9,482 nt of DNA from an uncultured Lachnospiraceae bacterium. Its GTDB lineage: Bacteria > Bacillota > Clostridia > Lachnospirales > Lachnospiraceae. Location: contig CAMNGO010000065.1 of the NCBI GenBank assembly GCA_946538445.1, forward strand, positions 1 to 9,482. Reading direction: 5' to 3'. Below the pieces are notes generated by a model. The model did no database searches. It was not told where the DNA came from and saw only the letters and a program-made list of their open reading frames with translations. Positions within the stretch are counted from its first letter, which is position 1. Each line of letters begins with the position of its first letter. Shown here in pieces: positions 6,190 through 9,482 of this stretch. A program made the position numbers and the translations under genes.

Positions 6190-7443
6190 ATGACATCAAT
6201 TAAGATCCATATGGATTCCCTGGAAAGATGGTTTTTCATCGTGATCCTGGCGGAACTGATCCTGGGAGGATCCGGGCATCTCTTTGCGGTGGGTCCCTTG
6301 AGTCTGCGCATCTTCTTTCTGGCTCTGATGGTGGGCCTGGATTTCGTCCTCCTTCTCCGGGGGAAGGTCGTGGCCAACCTGAGCAACCTCATACTCTTTG
6401 TTATGATGGTATATTTTGCCGGACTCATGTGTTACAGCATCCTGACCAACGATGTCAGGGACGCTGCGGACCCCTTCGCAGGTTACATCGTGATCATCGT
6501 CTGCCCGGTCTTTCTCTATCTCTTTCGGGAAAACCGGGACCTGATCTATACAACCAGAAGAGTGTTTTACGTCTGTACGGCCATCTTAAGCATCGTCACC
6601 ATCCTGATCTGGGGCTACTGTCTGGTTTTCGGCGTGGCCTCTTACCCCCTGATCCAAGGGCTTTTTAACCGCTTTCAATACGGGGCTCTTGCCTTTGTGG
6701 GACCGGTCCCCAGAGTCTTTCTCAAAGGGTCCATCTTCATCTGCTGCGCCTTGTTCCTGTGCGTGATGGAATTCGCCCAGGACCATAAGTTCAGCAGACT
6801 GGTTTTATCCGGACTGTATACGGTGGCGATCCTCATGACCTTTACCACCTCTTTTTATGCCTTCACGGCCATCCTGCTGCTGGTGGAACTGTTTCACATC
6901 ATCGGAAAGAAACGGTTTGTCACCTTTCTGAGCATTATCCTGGGCCTGGGGCTGATTGGTCTGGTGGTGGCCTACCAGGCAGGCATCATCGATGTGTTTA
7001 TCGAGCGTTTCTCCGGGGACTACAATTTTAGTTATAAAGGGATCCAGGTACGCAGTATCCTGTCCCATGGGCTGGTCCATCCTATCTTTGGAAATGGATT
7101 CGGTTACAATATCTTCACAGATTACGGTTATGTGTCCAAGGTTGCCTATTCTTTTGAAGTCATGTGGGGGCAGCTCTTCCTGGACACAGGACTGGTGGGG
7201 CTGATTCTCTTTCTGGCCCACATGGGCGTGACCCTGTATGATCTGCTGAAGAATTATAAGATATCGAAAAACCATATCTATTATGCCTTTGCCCTGGGGC
7301 TGATCATGTTTTGTCTGGTATCATTTACCAACCCGTTTATGAACAATGCCATCGGGCTGTTGTTTTACGCAGTGTGTGCCGGTCTGTCATCGGTGGATGA
7401 GAGGCTGGCTTCCACAGAGGGCCGGTTGGCTCTGGAAGGATAG
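6190..7443 (+). CDS. wzy: Wzy-like polysaccharide polymerase (O-antigen ligase/polymerase superfamily)
   Basis: A 417-residue integral membrane protein with about 10 to 12 predicted helices (for example near 12-30, 36-56, 66-84, 97-112, 124-147, 202-236, 244-262, 326-346, 363-381 and 383-400). The long loop between about 263 and 325 carries HPIFGNGFGYN (297-307), the Gly-rich segment characteristic of the O-antigen ligase/polymerase superfamily. It is followed by SFEVMWGQLFLDTGLVGLIL (321-340), where the pattern of a residue-poor helix after L-x-D-T-G-L-V-G is typical of Wzy proteins. A second signature, FTNPFMNNAIGLLFY (379-393), is also common in this family. Wzy joins flipped repeat units on the outer face of the membrane. 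It sits directly after the chain-length protein and before the flippase gene region, as expected. Sequence conservation is low in this family, so polymerase rather than ligase is chosen from the Wzx/Wzz context. Linkage formed is unknown. Confidence 0.88.
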   Translation: MTSIKIHMDSLERWFFIVILAELILGGSGHLFAVGPLSLRIFFLALMVGLDFVLLLRGKVVANLSNLILFVMMVYFAGLMCYSILTNDVRDAADPFAGYIVIIVCPVFLYLFRENRDLIYTTRRVFYVCTAILSIVTILIWGYCLVFGVASYPLIQGLFNRFQYGALAFVGPVPRVFLKGSIFICCALFLCVMEFAQDHKFSRLVLSGLYTVAILMTFTTSFYAFTAILLLVELFHIIGKKRFVTFLSIILGLGLIGLVVAYQAGIIDVFIERFSGDYNFSYKGIQVRSILSHGLVHPIFGNGFGYNIFTDYGYVSKVAYSFEVMWGQLFLDTGLVGLILFLAHMGVTLYDLLKNYKISKNHIYYAFALGLIMFCLVSFTNPFMNNAIGLLFYAVCAGLSSVDERLASTEGRLALEG

Positions 7444-7459
7444 AAAGAAGGAATACGAT

Positions 7460-8287
7460 ATGAAAGTGCTGGTAACCGGCGCAAATGGATACCTGGGAAA
7501 GGGAGTGGTGAAGAAACTCCTGGATGACGGTATCCAGGTTGTGGCAACCGATATAAAAGATAATCTGATAGACCCAAGGGCTCAGATCCTCTGTGCAGAC
7601 CTCTTCGGGATCGAGGATCCCTATCACTACTTCGGGGAGCCGGATGTTCTGCTTCACATGGCCTGGCGGAATGGCTTCGTCCATAACGCGGACACCCACA
7701 TCCAGGACCTCCCCCTGCATTATGAATTCTTATGTAAGATGATCGACGGAGGACTGAAACACCTGGCAGCTATGGGGAGTATGCATGAGGTCGGCTTCTA
7801 TGAGGGAAGCATCAACGAATCTACCCCCTGCAATCCCCAGAGTCTCTACGGGGCCAGCAAGAATGCCCTGCGGCAGATCCTGACCCTCAAATGTAAATCC
7901 TCCGGCTGTTTCCTCCAGTGGCTCCGGGGCTTCTACATCGTGGGCAACACCCGGGACGGAAGCTCCATCTTCTCCAAGATCGTAGTGGCAGCCCAGGAGG
8001 GGAAAGACACCTTCCCCTTCACCATGGGACTCAACCAGTTCGACTTCCTGGACTATGAGGACTTCTGCCGGGCTGTGGCGGACACGGTAGAGCAGGAGGA
8101 GATCGGCGGGATCATCAATATCTGCTCCGGCCGTCCGGAAAAACTGGCGGACCGTGTAGAACGCTTTATCAAGGAGAACGGGTTCTCCATCCGGCTAAAA
8201 TACGGGGAGTTTCCGGACCGCCCCTATGATTCCAAGGCAATCTGGGGGGACGACAGCAAGCTTCGCGCCATACAGCAGAAAGCGTGA
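7460..8287 (+). CDS. Extended short-chain dehydrogenase, NAD-dependent sugar epimerase/dehydratase/reductase
   Basis: A 275-residue extended SDR protein. The Rossmann motif is VTGANGYLGKG (5-15). An acidic residue ends the second strand (ATDIKD, Asp31), which usually indicates NAD(H) over NADP(H). LLHMAWR (64-70) corresponds to the cofactor-contacting strand, AAMGSMHE (103-110) carries the catalytic Ser107, and LYGASK (129-134) gives the Tyr130-x3-Lys134 pair. LRGFYIVG (155-162) and FDFLDYEDFCRAV (194-206) are standard substrate-domain elements. It most likely makes or modifies a nucleotide-activated deoxysugar, for instance as a 4-keto-reductase or epimerase, but the exact reaction cannot be assigned. 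It is shorter than the ~320-340 residues common for UDP-glucose 4-epimerase and dTDP-glucose 4,6-dehydratase, favouring a reductase-type role. The ATG at 7460 follows AGAAGGA (7446-7452) by 7 bases, and only 16 bases separate it from the polymerase. Confidence 0.88.
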   Translation: MKVLVTGANGYLGKGVVKKLLDDGIQVVATDIKDNLIDPRAQILCADLFGIEDPYHYFGEPDVLLHMAWRNGFVHNADTHIQDLPLHYEFLCKMIDGGLKHLAAMGSMHEVGFYEGSINESTPCNPQSLYGASKNALRQILTLKCKSSGCFLQWLRGFYIVGNTRDGSSIFSKIVVAAQEGKDTFPFTMGLNQFDFLDYEDFCRAVADTVEQEEIGGIINICSGRPEKLADRVERFIKENGFSIRLKYGEFPDRPYDSKAIWGDDSKLRAIQQKA

Positions 8288-8297
8288 TTGACAAGAA

Positions 8298-9482
8298 ATG
8301 AAGAATAAATACCTCAAGGCGGGGTTCGGCTATACCATAGGAAACTATCTCCTGAAGGGATTGTCTTTCCTGACCATGCCGATCTTCGCCCGATTACTAA
8401 CCACAGCGGAATACGGAGAATACGGGACCTTCTTATCCTACGAGGGGATGCTCTTCGTGGTGATCGGGTTCGCCATCCACTCCAGCTATAAGAATGCCTA
8501 CTATCGCTATAGCAACGGGGAGGATGCCAGCGGCTATCAGAGTTATGTCTCCTCCTCCATGCTGCTGATCTTAGGCAGCACGGTGGGCTGGCTTATCATC
8601 TCCCTGGCTTTTAACCAGGGACTCAGCAATCTCCTGGGAATCGCAGGGCTCTACCTGCCCTTCCTGGTTCTCTACAGCTTCTCTTCCGCTGTCATCAACT
8701 GTTTTAATACCGATATCAGCATCCGCTATGAATACGGCAAGTTTCTCCTGGTATCCTTCGTCAATGCCATCGGAAGCATTCTGCTCTCCCTGGTTCTGAT
8801 CCTGTATGTATGGAGGGACAACCGGTGTTTCGGCCGTATCCTGGGATGTACCATACCCTACACCCTCATCGCCTGCATCCTGATGCTGACTTATCTGAGG
8901 AAGGCAAGGCCGAGGGATATGAAGACACAACTTGGCTGGGGCCTTAGGTACAGCCTTCCGGTGATTCCCCATGGCCTTAGTCAGATCGTACTCAACCAGT
9001 TCGACCGGATCATGATCCTCCGTATGGTGGATCGGATGTCCGCCGGTATCTATACCTTCTCTTATAATGTCTACCTGATCATGACCGTCACTGCCACCTC
9101 AGTGGATAATGTCTGGTCCCCATGGTTCTATGAGAGAAGAAGCCGGGATGACTACGGCAGCATCAAGAAGATGTCAGGCTATTACCTGCTCTTCCTGATG
9201 ACCATCTGTTTCTTCCTCACCCAGATGAGCCCCGAGCTGATCTGGATCCTGGGAGGAAGCAAGTACCGGGAATCCGTCTACTGCGTGATTCCCATCGTCA
9301 CGGCTGGTTTTTTTGCCTTCGCTTACAATATTCCGGCGGTGGCGGAGTACTACCATGAGAAGACAGGCAACATTGCCTTTGCCACCACAGCGGCGGCTCT
9401 GATCAACATCGGTCTCAACTATATCTTTATCAAGAGATACGGATACATCGCCGCTGCCTACACCACACTGGTCACCTATATC
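8298..9482 (+). CDS. wzx: Wzx-like flippase, polysaccharide transport (PST) family, 3' end outside window
   Basis: The first 395 residues of a multi-helix exporter of the MOP/PST superfamily, open to the last base. The family flips the lipid-linked repeat unit across the membrane. The N-terminus AGFGYTIGNYLLKGLSFLTM (8-27) continues into PIFARLLTTAEYGEYGTFLS (28-47), the classic Wzx start in which a helix is followed by L-x-x-x-E-Y-G. The second half has RYSLPVIPHGLSQIVLNQFD (217-236) followed by RIMI, then SAGIYTFSYN (248-257), again family hallmarks, and the late AEYYHEKTG (349-357) and IFIKRYGYIAAAYTTLV (376-392). About 10 of an expected 12 to 14 helices are present. An in-frame TGA at 8289 lies just upstream, so ATG 8298 is the earliest possible ATG, and the next Met is already inside helix 1. 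The ribosome binding site is weak (ACAAGAA), unlike its neighbours. Usual length is 410 to 500 residues, so little is missing. Confidence 0.93.
   Translation, partial: MKNKYLKAGFGYTIGNYLLKGLSFLTMPIFARLLTTAEYGEYGTFLSYEGMLFVVIGFAIHSSYKNAYYRYSNGEDASGYQSYVSSSMLLILGSTVGWLIISLAFNQGLSNLLGIAGLYLPFLVLYSFSSAVINCFNTDISIRYEYGKFLLVSFVNAIGSILLSLVLILYVWRDNRCFGRILGCTIPYTLIACILMLTYLRKARPRDMKTQLGWGLRYSLPVIPHGLSQIVLNQFDRIMILRMVDRMSAGIYTFSYNVYLIMTVTATSVDNVWSPWFYERRSRDDYGSIKKMSGYYLLFLMTICFFLTQMSPELIWILGGSKYRESVYCVIPIVTAGFFAFAYNIPAVAEYYHEKTGNIAFATTAAALINIGLNYIFIKRYGYIAAAYTTLVTYI

Noticed and set aside
8571..8972. Minus-strand open frames opposite the flippase region
   Set aside because: The + strand carries an uninterrupted 395-codon frame with clear flippase motifs from 8298 to the window end, so the antisense frames are incidental.
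9308..9314. Run of seven T in the flippase gene, a possible phase-variation slippage site
   Set aside because: It encodes Gly-Phe-Phe in a normal membrane helix and the frame is intact on both sides; seven T is too short to claim contingency-locus behaviour from one sequence.
1..9482. CRISPR arrays, tRNA or rRNA genes, insertion sequences and phage or defence genes
   Set aside because: No regularly spaced repeats, no structured RNA signature, no transposase or integrase motifs were seen, and coding sequence fills nearly all of the window.

Overview
The window is the middle of a surface-polysaccharide (capsule or exopolysaccharide) biosynthesis operon of the Wzx/Wzy type. All ten genes that can be supported lie on the + strand, and the cluster is cut at both ends: the first gene lacks its start and the last lacks its stop. 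Gaps are 10 to 54 bases, two gene pairs overlap, and no internal terminator or promoter is convincing, so it reads as one transcript. Strong purine-rich ribosome binding sites (AGGAGG twice), a GTG start, roughly balanced base composition and the protein families point to a low-to-mid GC Firmicute, most likely a gut-type Clostridia/Lachnospiraceae. That taxonomic placement is inference.

Layout: (1) 3' part of the polyprenyl-phosphate sugar-1-phosphate transferase that starts the repeat unit on the lipid carrier (1-492); (2) a poorly characterised GT-B/CgeB-like putative glycosyltransferase (508-1491); (3) a left-handed beta-helix O-acyltransferase (1546-2136); (4) and (5) two GT-A family 2 glycosyltransferases (2133-2861 and 2888-3640); (6) a TagB/TagF-like CDP-glycerol glycerophosphotransferase (3661-4917); (7) a Wzz-like chain-length protein fused to a cytoplasmic domain that looks like a tyrosine-kinase P-loop domain with its catalytic motifs lost (4898-6163); (8) a multi-spanning Wzy-like polymerase (6190-7443); (9) an extended short-chain dehydrogenase acting, presumably, on a nucleotide sugar (7460-8287); (10) a Wzx/PST-family flippase running off the end (8298-9482).

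Together the genes describe a repeat unit built at the inner face of the membrane. The initiating transferase loads the first sugar, up to three glycosyltransferases extend it, and an acyl group and probably a glycerol-phosphate group decorate it. Wzx flips it, Wzy polymerises it, and the Wzz-like protein probably sets chain length. The most unusual points are the Wzz protein with a kinase-like domain lacking its P-loop, Walker A' second Asp and Walker B Asp; the glycerophosphotransferase inside a Wzx/Wzy cluster, predicting a teichoic-acid-like phosphopolysaccharide; and the unassigned glycosyltransferase-like gene 2. No RNA gene, mobile element, CRISPR array or long repeat was seen.
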